NCBI GenBank assembly: GCA_947493035.1 | Contig: CANLOW010000001.1 | Span: 62,001 to 126,000 of the forward strand | DNA length: 64,000 nt | Origin: an uncultured Aquimarina sp. | GTDB taxonomy: Bacteria; Bacteroidota; Bacteroidia; Flavobacteriales; Flavobacteriaceae | Reading direction: 5' to 3' | Part shown: in pieces, positions 16,867 through 24,980 of the stretch | Numbering within the stretch: the first letter of the stretch is position 1 | Layout of the letters: each line of letters starts with the position of its first letter | Position numbers and translations under genes: made by a program | Notes under the pieces: generated by a model | Told to the model about the DNA's origin: nothing | The model's database searches: none | What the model saw: only the letters and a program-made list of their open reading frames with translations

Positions 16867-19158
16867 CTATCTATCTAACATTTCTCTTTTAGATTTCTCT
16901 TGAGCATCTACTACTGCAACAGCGGTCATATTTACCATCTCATCGACAGTTGCCCCTAATTGCAATACATGAACTGCTTTTTCCATTCCCATTAAAATAG
17001 GCCCTACTGATGAAGCCTTGTTTAATTCTTTCATTAGCTTGTAAGTTGCATTTGCAGCATCCAAACTAGGGAACACTAAAGCGTTTACCTTTTTATCTAC
17101 TAACTTTGAGAATAAAAAACGTTCCTTAAGCATGTCATTATTCAACGCAAAATCTGTTTGAATAGGTCCATCTACAACCAATTCGGGATTCGCTTTATGT
17201 AAAAACTGTACACAACGATCTACTTTTGCTGAATTAATATGTTTAGATCCTCCAAAATTAGCATAGGACGTCATTGCAATCACTGGGTCTACCCCAAACA
17301 TTCTTATCGTTTCGGCCGTTAACTGAGTAATTTTAGCTAAAGTTTTAGCATCAGGCTCTATATTAATCGAGGTATCTGAAATAAATAGAGGACCATAATC
17401 TGACACCATTAAGTTCGTCGCAGCGGCTCTCTTAATACCTTGTTGTAATCCTATTAGTTCTAAAATTGGTTTGATGGTAGTGCTATAGCTTCTCGAATAC
17501 CCAGAAAGCAACGCATCAGCATCGCCAGTATTAACCATCATTGCACCAAAATAATCTCGATCTCGCATTAAACTTTCAGCGTCATTTAAGGTAACCCCTT
17601 TTCGTTTACGCTCAACCCAATAGTGGGTTGCATATTTAGTTTTTCGATGTTTTTCTTCTTTTGATTTAGGGTCTATAATTTCAACTTCAGAAAGATCAAA
17701 TTTAATCTCAGCTGCAATTTCTTCTATTACCTCTTTTCTACCTAATAATACCGGAATAGCAAATCCATCTTCATATGCTACCTGTGCCGCTTTTAATACT
17801 TGAATTTCTTCTCCTTCGGCATAGACAACCCTTTTAGGATCTTGGCGAGCTCGATCTCGAAGTAATTCTAACAACGTGTTATTGTTTCCTAAACGCCCTA
17901 ATAATTCTTGTTTATAAGCTTCCCAATCGTTGATCGGTTCTTGAGCTACACCACTTTCTATAGCGGCTTTGGCTACTGCCACAGGTATCTCTCCAATCAA
18001 CCTTGGATCAAATGGTTTTGGTATTATGTATTCTCTTCCGAACACCAATTTTGTTTTGTTATAGGCTATATTAACCTGCTCTGGCACTGGTTCTTTAGCT
18101 AAAGCAGCAAGAGCGAGTGTCGCTGCTTTTTTCATTTCTTCATTGATTGCTGTAGCTCTAACATCCAATGCCCCTCTAAATATGAATGGAAAACCTAATA
18201 CATTATTCACCTGGTTAGGATGGTCACTTCTCCCCGTTGCCATTATGATATCCTTTCGAGTCGAAACTGCAAGGTCATACTGGATTTCAGGATTTGGATT
18301 TGCCATCGCAAAAACAATAGGATCATTTGACATTGCTAATAACATCTCTGGAGTTACAATATCTGCCATAGAAAGTCCAATAAACACATCGGCATCCTTC
18401 ATAGCTTCTTCCAACGTATTTAGATCTCTATCTGTTGCAAATTCTGCTTTTTGAGAAGTTAGATTACCTCTATCTTTTCGAATGACTCCTTTACTGTCGG
18501 TCATTACGATATTTTCAGGTGTAGCACCAAAGGATTTATATAATCGTGTACACGAAATAGCTGCCGCCCCTGCACCACTAACTACAATACGAACGTCTTT
18601 TATCTTTTTCCCTACAATCTCACAAGCATTTAACAATGCCGCTGCAGAAATAATTGCAGTTCCATGTTGATCGTCGTGCATCACAGGAATAGGTAATTCT
18701 TCTTTTAAGCGACGTTCAATTTCAAAAGCTTCTGGAGCTTTAATATCTTCTAAATTGATTCCCCCAAAAGTTGGAGCTATATTTTTTACTGTTTGTATAA
18801 ACTCATCTACATTTTTAGTATCGACCTCTATATCAAACACGTCGATATCAGCAAAAATTTTAAACAACAACCCTTTCCCTTCCATCACAGGTTTAGAAGC
18901 CATAGCCCCTATATCTCCTAAACCTAGAACAGCAGTTCCATTTGAAATAACGGCTACTAAATTCCCTTTCGTAGTATATTTATAAGCATCGTTAGGCTCT
19001 TTCTCAATAGCTAAACAAGGCTCAGCTACTCCTGGAGAATAGGCTAAAGCCAAATCTCTTTGTGTATCGTATTTTTTAGTGGGTACCACTTTTATTTTAC
19101 CAGGAGTCGGTTCGGCGTGATATTTTAAAGCTGCTAACTTTTTTTTATTTGAATTCAT
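16867..19158 (-). CDS. maeB: NADP-dependent malic enzyme fused to a phosphotransacetylase-like domain (MaeB type)
   Basis: Oxidative decarboxylation of malate to pyruvate, giving NADPH. At 763 residues it has the two-part MaeB layout. The malic enzyme N-domain and NAD(P)-binding domain cover about 1-410, with TQRDLALAYSPGVAEPCL, VAVISNGTAVLGLGDIGA, MHDDQHGTAIISAAAL and VVSGAGAAAISC. A phosphate acetyltransferase-like domain covers about 430-763, with ANLMVSDYGPLFISDTSIN; in this family it acts as a regulatory domain. In many Flavobacteriia maeB sits directly upstream of ruvA-sprA; here the GH3-gntKP block lies between them. Divergent promoter elements could not be fixed. Confidence 0.96.
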   Translation of the reverse strand: MNSNKKKLAALKYHAEPTPGKIKVVPTKKYDTQRDLALAYSPGVAEPCLAIEKEPNDAYKYTTKGNLVAVISNGTAVLGLGDIGAMASKPVMEGKGLLFKIFADIDVFDIEVDTKNVDEFIQTVKNIAPTFGGINLEDIKAPEAFEIERRLKEELPIPVMHDDQHGTAIISAAALLNACEIVGKKIKDVRIVVSGAGAAAISCTRLYKSFGATPENIVMTDSKGVIRKDRGNLTSQKAEFATDRDLNTLEEAMKDADVFIGLSMADIVTPEMLLAMSNDPIVFAMANPNPEIQYDLAVSTRKDIIMATGRSDHPNQVNNVLGFPFIFRGALDVRATAINEEMKKAATLALAALAKEPVPEQVNIAYNKTKLVFGREYIIPKPFDPRLIGEIPVAVAKAAIESGVAQEPINDWEAYKQELLGRLGNNNTLLELLRDRARQDPKRVVYAEGEEIQVLKAAQVAYEDGFAIPVLLGRKEVIEEIAAEIKFDLSEVEIIDPKSKEEKHRKTKYATHYWVERKRKGVTLNDAESLMRDRDYFGAMMVNTGDADALLSGYSRSYSTTIKPILELIGLQQGIKRAAATNLMVSDYGPLFISDTSINIEPDAKTLAKITQLTAETIRMFGVDPVIAMTSYANFGGSKHINSAKVDRCVQFLHKANPELVVDGPIQTDFALNNDMLKERFLFSKLVDKKVNALVFPSLDAANATYKLMKELNKASSVGPILMGMEKAVHVLQLGATVDEMVNMTAVAVVDAQEKSKREMLDR

Positions 19159-19308
19159 ATTTAAAACTAGATAGTACTTGTCTAAAATAGTATAATATAT
19201 GTAACTCTTGACTTAGAATTTAAGACTTATTAAAAAGAGACATGATAAACTTTGCTGTAATTTAAGACTGAAAAAATAATCACACCTATGATTAGTTTTT
19301 TTAAAGTA

Positions 19309-20382
19309 CTACACCTTTCTATATTTTTTTTTAAGATTCAGAAAAAAACCTTCATAGTATTTAAATGAAAGATGTGACACCCAAAAAGACCCTAAAAAGG
19401 AAATGCTGTAGATACAAATATTCAGTATCAAGCTAGATACTTGGAAGACTGATGTTATTTTCATAAAAACAAATAATACTAGATATACCACAATCATATG
19501 ATACATATAAATTCCATAAGAAATTCTTCCAAGATAATTAAAGACTTTAGACCGTATGTTAAACAATGTATCTTTCCCTATATTAACGATTACCATCGGA
19601 AATAGAATTAACTCGAATAATTCATCAAGTACTTTCAATTCTATATGAAATAACTTTGTTGTAAAGAATAGAATAAAAACAATGTACAATACAATTCGTA
19701 TCCAATGCGTTGAAATATATAATTTAACCCCTGACCGCTCTAACAAAGCCGCTACTCCACCGGCTAATAAATACTGATAGAAAAAATTAAATTGTGATAA
19801 TTGAGGAATATAATTTGAATGAAAAAGAAAGAAATAAACAACAAGAATTACAAGCAAAGTTTTCAGAAAATTCTTAATGCTAAAAACCCTTAAAAGGGGA
19901 GCAATCATTAAATAAAATTGCTCTTCAATACCAATACTCCATAACACAACCAGTATGGTACCAGGATCAAATAACACCTCAAATATATTTGGCAAAAAAG
20001 CTACATTTAACAAAATCCCTTGCCATAATTCGTAATTTATCTCAAACGGCACACCCAGTCTAGGCATCATCCAATGATAAAGAACAAAACCTATTATCAT
20101 TACCAAATAATAAACAGGATACAATCTTAATACTCTTCTAATATAAAAATCTTTAATAGAGATAGATTGAAACTTTTCTTTCTCATCATACAAAAGACCT
20201 ACAATTAAATATCCACTTAACACAAAAAAAACCATTACAGCTTCTTGTCCTTTATGAAATATGGGCATACTATCAAAAATAGGTAATGAAACACTTTTCG
20301 CTACTTGAGGTATATGATGAAACATTACAAGAATAGCTAGAATCGCCCGTAATGGATCTAAGTTCTTTATTCGTTGATTCAT
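19309..20382 (-). CDS. Acyltransferase family 3 membrane protein
   Basis: A 357-residue protein with about ten hydrophobic segments and the acyltransferase_3 (OafA/OatA-like) hallmarks. These are an N-terminal RNLDPLRAILAILVMFHHIP-type motif with the conserved His in the first helix, EAVMVFFVLSGYLIVGLL, RRVLRLYPVYYL near residue 90, and VVLWSIGIEEQFYL near 145. Such enzymes O-acetylate or O-acylate cell-surface polysaccharides or peptidoglycan from the cytoplasmic side. The acceptor is unknown. It stands alone between maeB and the secreted lectin-domain gene, with no operon partner closer than 300 bp upstream. Confidence 0.9.
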   Translation of the reverse strand: MNQRIKNLDPLRAILAILVMFHHIPQVAKSVSLPIFDSMPIFHKGQEAVMVFFVLSGYLIVGLLYDEKEKFQSISIKDFYIRRVLRLYPVYYLVMIIGFVLYHWMMPRLGVPFEINYELWQGILLNVAFLPNIFEVLFDPGTILVVLWSIGIEEQFYLMIAPLLRVFSIKNFLKTLLVILVVYFFLFHSNYIPQLSQFNFFYQYLLAGGVAALLERSGVKLYISTHWIRIVLYIVFILFFTTKLFHIELKVLDELFELILFPMVIVNIGKDTLFNIRSKVFNYLGRISYGIYMYHMIVVYLVLFVFMKITSVFQVSSLILNICIYSISFLGSFWVSHLSFKYYEGFFLNLKKKYRKV

Positions 20383-20626
20383 AGCGTGACTCGTTGGTTA
20401 ATCACAAATAAAATTAAAATCACCTATTTTGAAGATGAAAATAATAACCAAATTATATGAATGTTATGGATTACTTCTTGAAGTTTAATTCGCTATTTAT
20501 AATTTAACTACTTTATATAGAGACACTTTAATTAAACGCCAAATTTCTTTATTGAATTACAAACTTAATCAGACAATAAAATTCAAAATATTTCATAACA
20601 AGAAACAGTTAACAACCTCTTTTCAA
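20383..20626. other. Intergenic region without recognisable gene
   Basis: AT-rich sequence between the acyltransferase start and the terminator of the secreted protein gene. No ORF, tRNA or strong palindrome was seen. It presumably holds the acyltransferase promoter, but no clean TAnnTTTG element was found. Confidence 0.6.
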
Positions 20627-20674
20627 ACAAAAAGGCTACTCAAAAATTCACAATAATGAATCTTGGATAGCCTT
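20627..20674 (-). terminator. Intrinsic terminator after the secreted lectin-domain gene
   Basis: Outer stem AAGGCTA/TAGCCTT (20632-20638 with 20668-20674) and inner stem ATTCA/TGAAT (20646-20650 with 20657-20661). On the minus strand it is followed by TTTGTTTG. It starts 27 bp after the stop codon. Confidence 0.7.
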
Positions 20675-20700
20675 CTCCTTAATGAATTACCAACGTTAAT

Positions 20701-23001
20701 TTATGGTATCACTAACTTTACTGTTTCAGTATTATTTACAACAAAATACATTCCTGAAGGAAAACTACTAACATCCAATACGAACTGTGAATTTTCTACC
20801 GGGATTTCCTGAATCATTTGCCCCGATACATCTATAATTCTAATAGTACCTTCAGTTAATCCTTCCAAAGTTACTGATCCATTCAATACAGGGTTTGGAT
20901 ATGCTAACAACGAAATACCTGCAATTGCATCTTCTGTCAATTTACTAGAAACCTCTTTCCATTCAAATGTTTCCCAACCTCGATCTTCATCCCCTCTAGG
21001 AATCACTTTAGCGTTATCTGTTCTCCATGAAGCTTGAACCCATTTTTTAACCGTGTAACTATATAAGGCTACTTTTCCTGCTCCTTTACTTTGCCAACGG
21101 AATCGTTCCCAACCTCTAGGACTATTTCCTTGAGCACGTAAAGCACTGCTAGTACTGGTACCATTAGACTGTACATATTTATTATTCTTCAATGAGAATA
21201 AAGCTACCCCTCCACTTGGGTGCCGATCTACACGAAACTTTTCCCAAGTTCCCACTCTAGTTCTATTGGCAACTAATTCATTATTATTCTCAACAGTAAC
21301 ATAGCGTTTATCTCCTCCTGATTTCTTTAATGATATCACCTTCCCAAAAGGAACTCCATCATTATTATTGTCATTTGAAGCACTACCTTCAGTAACACTA
21401 ATTTGATCCATATGAAGAAACCTATCATTTCCTCTTAATTGAACTCTAACAACACGTCCCGATGCATTGATTTGATATGTAGTCCCATTAGCGCTAGGTT
21501 GCCCTGATACAGATACCGATTTCACTTGATTTCCTCCACGGCTATTGTATATACGTATATCAAAATTATTTAAACGATTTTGACAACAATCTCCTCTATT
21601 CCATATTTTAACCTCCTTGATATTCTTTATGCTTCCTAAATCAACTTCCCACCAAGGATTGTTTTCTTTTTGAGTATGATTAAACGTACTTTCATTTCCA
21701 TCTACAGCTTTATCAGCACCTGTACTTGGAGAAAATGTACTTGATTGAAAAGCCGATTTACCACGAGCCAAATCATTAGAATTTTCAGAATCTCCCCCTC
21801 CAGAAGATGGTGGCGGTGGAGGCGGGGTTGAACCTCCTCCACTTAAAATAACAGGATAGAAAGTATTCCCTCGAGGTGGATTATTATTTAGCAATCTTGG
21901 TTCGCTATATTGATCAAAGACAAAGACTTTTCTATCACTTGAAAAATCAGCAGAACTTCCTCGTCCACTACTTTCATTATTAAATATTATATTATTATTC
22001 CCTGGTCTATCATGACCAAATCTAGCTCCTCCAGATGCAAAAGCACCCCATGATCTCCAACGTTCACTCTTTATTACATTACCTTCAACTAAATTAAACC
22101 CATCATCTCCATTATGAAAATTGACATCAACTTCAAAATTACAGCCAATAACAACATTATATTTTGCCCCATTCTGAATCGCAAAATGTCGAATACGTCT
22201 TACTCTTTCATCAGTTATTAAATTATAATCTCCTTTAATATCATAATATCCATTTCCTCCTCCTCCTTTGTTGAAGCAAGCATCTACAAAATTCCTTCTA
22301 AAAGTGTTGTTGTTTGCACTAATTTCGAAAGGATCTGTACCCGAATTTTTAAAATTACAATTGTCTACCCAACAGTTTTTAGTACCTCTATCCATCTTTA
22401 AGAAAGAAACATACATATTGCGTTCCCCTCCTGGGTTATTTCCAAAGCAACGATCTCCACAAAATTTATTTCTATCTACATTTCTGTCATCGTAAAGCGT
22501 TATTGATTTGGGCGGAATATATTCGAAACTCATATCTTCTAAAGCTGCTTTAGAAACATTTCTAAATTCTAAAGCTGTACGAGATCGATTTCCATTGGAG
22601 CGAATGGTGACATTTAATTTGACTCCATTTTTGTCTTCTCCTCTAAGAATAATATTCGATTTCATTTTTAGAGGTTTATCAACCGTATAGGTTCCTCGCC
22701 TAAGCAAGATTACCGAAGGCCTTCCATCAGTATTCGTTTGATCGATCGCACGTTGAATCCCATCTGAATTTGTCGGGTCTATCCTGCGCTTAATGGGAAT
22801 ACTAGATCTAAAAGGAATACCCCCTTGCACCCCCGCTTTTTGCCATTCACTCATGTAAGGATAGGCTGGGTCGTTTTTTGAATTATCAAAACTCAAATTA
22901 GGATCTCCAATACGTTGAGCATGTACTGAAAAACATAGAGCACTAAAATTGCAGAGTACCAGCAATAAAGCCAGCCTCTGTAAGTTTTTACAGAATTTCA
23001 T
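20701..23001 (-). CDS. Secreted right-handed beta-helix protein with F-type lectin, fascin-like and type IX sorting domains
   Basis: A 766-residue multidomain exoprotein. The signal peptide (1 to about 29) ends FSVHAQ. Residues about 75-385 form a repetitive parallel beta-helix of the pectate lyase superfamily type (DGIQRAIDQTN, then successive CxF/NNxF rungs). A PPPPPP/GGG linker (391-403) leads to an F5/8 C-like domain (about 406-537). This domain carries the exact F-type lectin motif H-x26-R-x-D-x4-R (His442, Arg469, Asp471, Arg476, with CC at 472-473), which in that family binds L-fucose. A duplicated beta-trefoil region resembling fascin follows (about 551-681), then a type A type IX sorting domain (about 695-766, YPNPVLNGSVTL...GMYFVV). 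The likely role is cell-surface or extracellular attack on a fucose-containing polysaccharide. The catalytic activity is not identified. Confidence 0.85.
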   Translation of the reverse strand: MKFCKNLQRLALLLVLCNFSALCFSVHAQRIGDPNLSFDNSKNDPAYPYMSEWQKAGVQGGIPFRSSIPIKRRIDPTNSDGIQRAIDQTNTDGRPSVILLRRGTYTVDKPLKMKSNIILRGEDKNGVKLNVTIRSNGNRSRTALEFRNVSKAALEDMSFEYIPPKSITLYDDRNVDRNKFCGDRCFGNNPGGERNMYVSFLKMDRGTKNCWVDNCNFKNSGTDPFEISANNNTFRRNFVDACFNKGGGGNGYYDIKGDYNLITDERVRRIRHFAIQNGAKYNVVIGCNFEVDVNFHNGDDGFNLVEGNVIKSERWRSWGAFASGGARFGHDRPGNNNIIFNNESSGRGSSADFSSDRKVFVFDQYSEPRLLNNNPPRGNTFYPVILSGGGSTPPPPPPSSGGGDSENSNDLARGKSAFQSSTFSPSTGADKAVDGNESTFNHTQKENNPWWEVDLGSIKNIKEVKIWNRGDCCQNRLNNFDIRIYNSRGGNQVKSVSVSGQPSANGTTYQINASGRVVRVQLRGNDRFLHMDQISVTEGSASNDNNNDGVPFGKVISLKKSGGDKRYVTVENNNELVANRTRVGTWEKFRVDRHPSGGVALFSLKNNKYVQSNGTSTSSALRAQGNSPRGWERFRWQSKGAGKVALYSYTVKKWVQASWRTDNAKVIPRGDEDRGWETFEWKEVSSKLTEDAIAGISLLAYPNPVLNGSVTLEGLTEGTIRIIDVSGQMIQEIPVENSQFVLDVSSFPSGMYFVVNNTETVKLVIP

Positions 23002-23165
23002 ATTGTTATGTTATTGATTAATTGTTACGTTGACAACATTACTATGAGGCATTTATTATACTGAATTACAATTAATTGTTGAAAGCTTTTAATTCATCGA
23101 TAATAAGCGGATTTTACAGTTTTTTATCTTACAAAGGTTCGAATTAAAAAAAATGTCTTACTTTT

Positions 23166-23182
23166 ACTTTGAATTACAAAGT
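23166..23182 (+). promoter_or_regulatory. Palindromic operator copy 1 (ACTTTG-N5-CAAAGT)
   Basis: ACTTTG AATTA CAAAGT, followed by TCTTT, ends 10 bp before the ATG of the six-helix membrane protein. The left half ends in TTTG, as the 3' part of a Bacteroidota -7 element does, so a bound repressor would block transcription start. The same palindrome with the same spacer occurs at 24109 and 24947. Confidence 0.7.
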
Positions 23183-23192
23183 TCTTTTTAAA

Positions 23193-23798
23193 ATGAAAGA
23201 AGAAATAGATTACATAAACGACCTAAAGGACATCAAAAGTATGATGAATCAATCTTCAAGATTTATGTCTTTGAGTGGTTGGTCAGGAATTGCTATTGGT
23301 AGTATTGCTTTAGTAGCTGCTTTTGTTACACACTTTATTGTCTTCACATCACCATTAGGTTGGTATGGTAGCACCGTAAAACTTCATTTTAATCTGGCTT
23401 TAGTAGCTGCTCTTACTCTAATAATCTCATTATTAATAGGATATATTTTTACTCATAAGAAAGCAAAAAAAGAAGGAACGACTACATGGAATACACAAAG
23501 CAAACAGCTCATTTCTAATTTTGCCCTTCCTCTAATACTTGGAGGAATGATAATACCCCTTTTTTACATAAAAGGCTATATGCTTTTGATTTCTCCTATG
23601 ATGCTCGTTGTTTATGGTTTATCACTAATTAATGCTAGTAAATACACTCTTAAAGAATTAAAAAGTCTAGGAATCCTAGAAATTATTCTAGGTCTTGTTG
23701 GAATATATTTCCCAGGTTACGGCTTATTTTTGTGGGCTCTAGGTTTTGGTGTACTCCATATCGTTTATGGAATTATTATGAAGGTTAAATACCCATAG
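23193..23798 (+). CDS. Six-helix membrane protein of unknown function
   Basis: A 201-residue protein when started at the ATG at 23193 (MKEEIDYINDLKDIKSMM). An upstream TTG at 23169 in the same frame lies inside the operator and is rejected. A soluble charged head of about 30 residues is followed by six hydrophobic segments (about 24-45, 65-87, 105-125, 125-145, 158-175 and 178-195). The head resembles the N-terminal part of Bacteroidota proteins encoded next to a winged-helix regulator. It is followed after 3 bp by the regulator gene, so the two are co-translated. The protein may be the membrane sensor partner of the regulator; this is inference from context only. Confidence 0.85.
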   Translation: MKEEIDYINDLKDIKSMMNQSSRFMSLSGWSGIAIGSIALVAAFVTHFIVFTSPLGWYGSTVKLHFNLALVAALTLIISLLIGYIFTHKKAKKEGTTTWNTQSKQLISNFALPLILGGMIIPLFYIKGYMLLISPMMLVVYGLSLINASKYTLKELKSLGILEIILGLVGIYFPGYGLFLWALGFGVLHIVYGIIMKVKYP

Positions 23799-23801
23799 GT
23801 T

Positions 23802-24092
23802 TTGAAAAATTTGTTAGCCAATTTTAATAAAGCATTCGAAAATAAAATTCGATTAGGCATCATGAGCATTCTTATGGTTAATGACCGCTATGATTTCAAT
23901 TCATTTAAAGAAACCCTTGGTGTTACCGATGGTAACCTTGCCAGTCACTTAAAATATTTAGAGAACAAAATATACATCACTTATGAAAAGACTTTTGAAT
24001 CTAGAAAACCTAAAACCACTTATTCTGCAACACAGGAAGGTAAAATTGCTTTTAAAAAACACTTAAAAGCGATTGAAGAATTATTGAATTAA
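23802..24092 (+). CDS. Winged-helix transcriptional regulator
   Basis: A 96-residue single-domain DNA-binding protein. It has a helix-turn-helix with NSFKETLGVTDGNLASHLKY (about 36-56) and a wing with YEKTFESRKPKTTYSATQEG (about 61-80). This is the pattern of small MarR/ArsR-like winged-helix proteins (HTH_34 type), which bind DNA as dimers. The start is a TTG at 23802, three bases after the preceding stop; no ATG precedes the conserved region. It sits in the middle of a locus with three identical palindromes (23166, 24109, 24947) and is the obvious candidate to bind them, including the one in front of its own operon. Confidence 0.88.
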   Translation: MKNLLANFNKAFENKIRLGIMSILMVNDRYDFNSFKETLGVTDGNLASHLKYLENKIYITYEKTFESRKPKTTYSATQEGKIAFKKHLKAIEELLN

Positions 24093-24108
24093 AAAAATTT
24101 AACCAAAC

Positions 24109-24125
24109 ACTTTGTGTTTCAAAGT
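24109..24125 (+). promoter_or_regulatory. Palindromic operator copy 2 (ACTTTG-N5-CAAAGT)
   Basis: ACTTTG TGTTT CAAAGT, directly followed by ACTTTAAA, so that a third half-site and a second palindrome AAAGTACTTT are formed. It ends 17 bp before the ATG of the ferritin-like gene. A TTG 20 bases upstream of ACACTTTG (24084-24086) could be the -33 element. Confidence 0.75.
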
Positions 24126-24142
24126 ACTTTAAATTAAACATC

Positions 24143-24907
24143 ATGCACACTTCATCATTCTGGAAAAACCATTTCGAAAACAATTTAAAACACCAAAGGA
24201 TTGATTGGACAGTCCTCCCTACTATAACCAAAAAAGAAAAAGCCTCTATTTTATATTCATTAAAAGCATGGCAACTAGGAGAAACTAGTGATGGAAGTCA
24301 TTTATTAAAGGCAACAACTAAATACGCTTATACCATTGACGATTTGCAATATATAGATGCCGTAAAACTATTTATCAAGGAAGAACAAAAGCATGGCAAT
24401 AATCTTGGGATGTATATCGATCTTATTGGTGAAACTAGAAAATCTAAAGATTGGGGAGATACCTTATTTAGAAAAATTAGATACTTCAATACCAATATGG
24501 AGCTATGGACGATTACCGTCATCATTGTAGAATCTGCAGCTCAATTATTTTACAAATCTTTAGAAGAAGCGACACAATGCGAATTATTAAAAAGCATCTG
24601 TAAAGATATCTTGATCGATGAAGCACATCATATAAAATTTCAAAACGAAAGACTACATATCATCTTCAATCAAAAACCTTTTTATTCAAAAATAGTAAGC
24701 TTAATCGGATATAGTGTATTATTCTTTTTAACTATTCATACAGTATGGTTTGGACACAAAAAAGCTTTTATAGCTGGTAACGTAAACAAGAATAGCTTTA
24801 TGAAACAAATGTATTATAAGTTTTTCAACACATTAAAATATATACACTCGTACCCTGCAATAACCACTAAGAATATGAAAAGGTCTATTCTAAATCTCAC
24901 CAATTAA
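24143..24907 (+). CDS. Ferritin-like di-iron protein, membrane-associated
   Basis: A 254-residue protein that shows the four-helix di-iron ligand set: Glu47 (LGETSD), Glu81-x-x-His84 (KEEQKHG), Glu130 (VIIVESAAQ) and Glu160-x-x-His163 (IDEAHHIKF). This is the spacing of ferritin-like oxidases and hydroxylases rather than of iron-storage ferritin, which lacks the second His. A hydrophobic segment (about 183-203) follows the di-iron region, so the protein probably touches the membrane. It is monocistronic and preceded by operator copy 2. The substrate is unknown: an oxygenase, desaturase-like enzyme or peroxide-handling protein are all possible. Confidence 0.75.
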   Translation: MHTSSFWKNHFENNLKHQRIDWTVLPTITKKEKASILYSLKAWQLGETSDGSHLLKATTKYAYTIDDLQYIDAVKLFIKEEQKHGNNLGMYIDLIGETRKSKDWGDTLFRKIRYFNTNMELWTITVIIVESAAQLFYKSLEEATQCELLKSICKDILIDEAHHIKFQNERLHIIFNQKPFYSKIVSLIGYSVLFFLTIHTVWFGHKKAFIAGNVNKNSFMKQMYYKFFNTLKYIHSYPAITTKNMKRSILNLTN

Positions 24908-24946
24908 TCACGGATAATAAATAACTCACTATTTTTTTAATCATAC

Positions 24947-24963
24947 ACTTTGAAAAACAAAGT
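24947..24963 (+). promoter_or_regulatory. Palindromic operator copy 3 (ACTTTG-N5-CAAAGT)
   Basis: ACTTTG AAAAA CAAAGT followed by ACTTTAAA, ending 17 bp before the creD ATG. That is the same distance and the same 3' extension as copy 2. Confidence 0.75.
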
Positions 24964-24980
24964 ACTTTAAAAATATCATT

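Noticed and set aside
23169-23192. TTG start for the six-helix membrane protein
   Set aside because: The codon lies inside the palindromic operator. The ATG at 23193 gives a conserved-looking N-terminus and the same spacing logic as the other two units.
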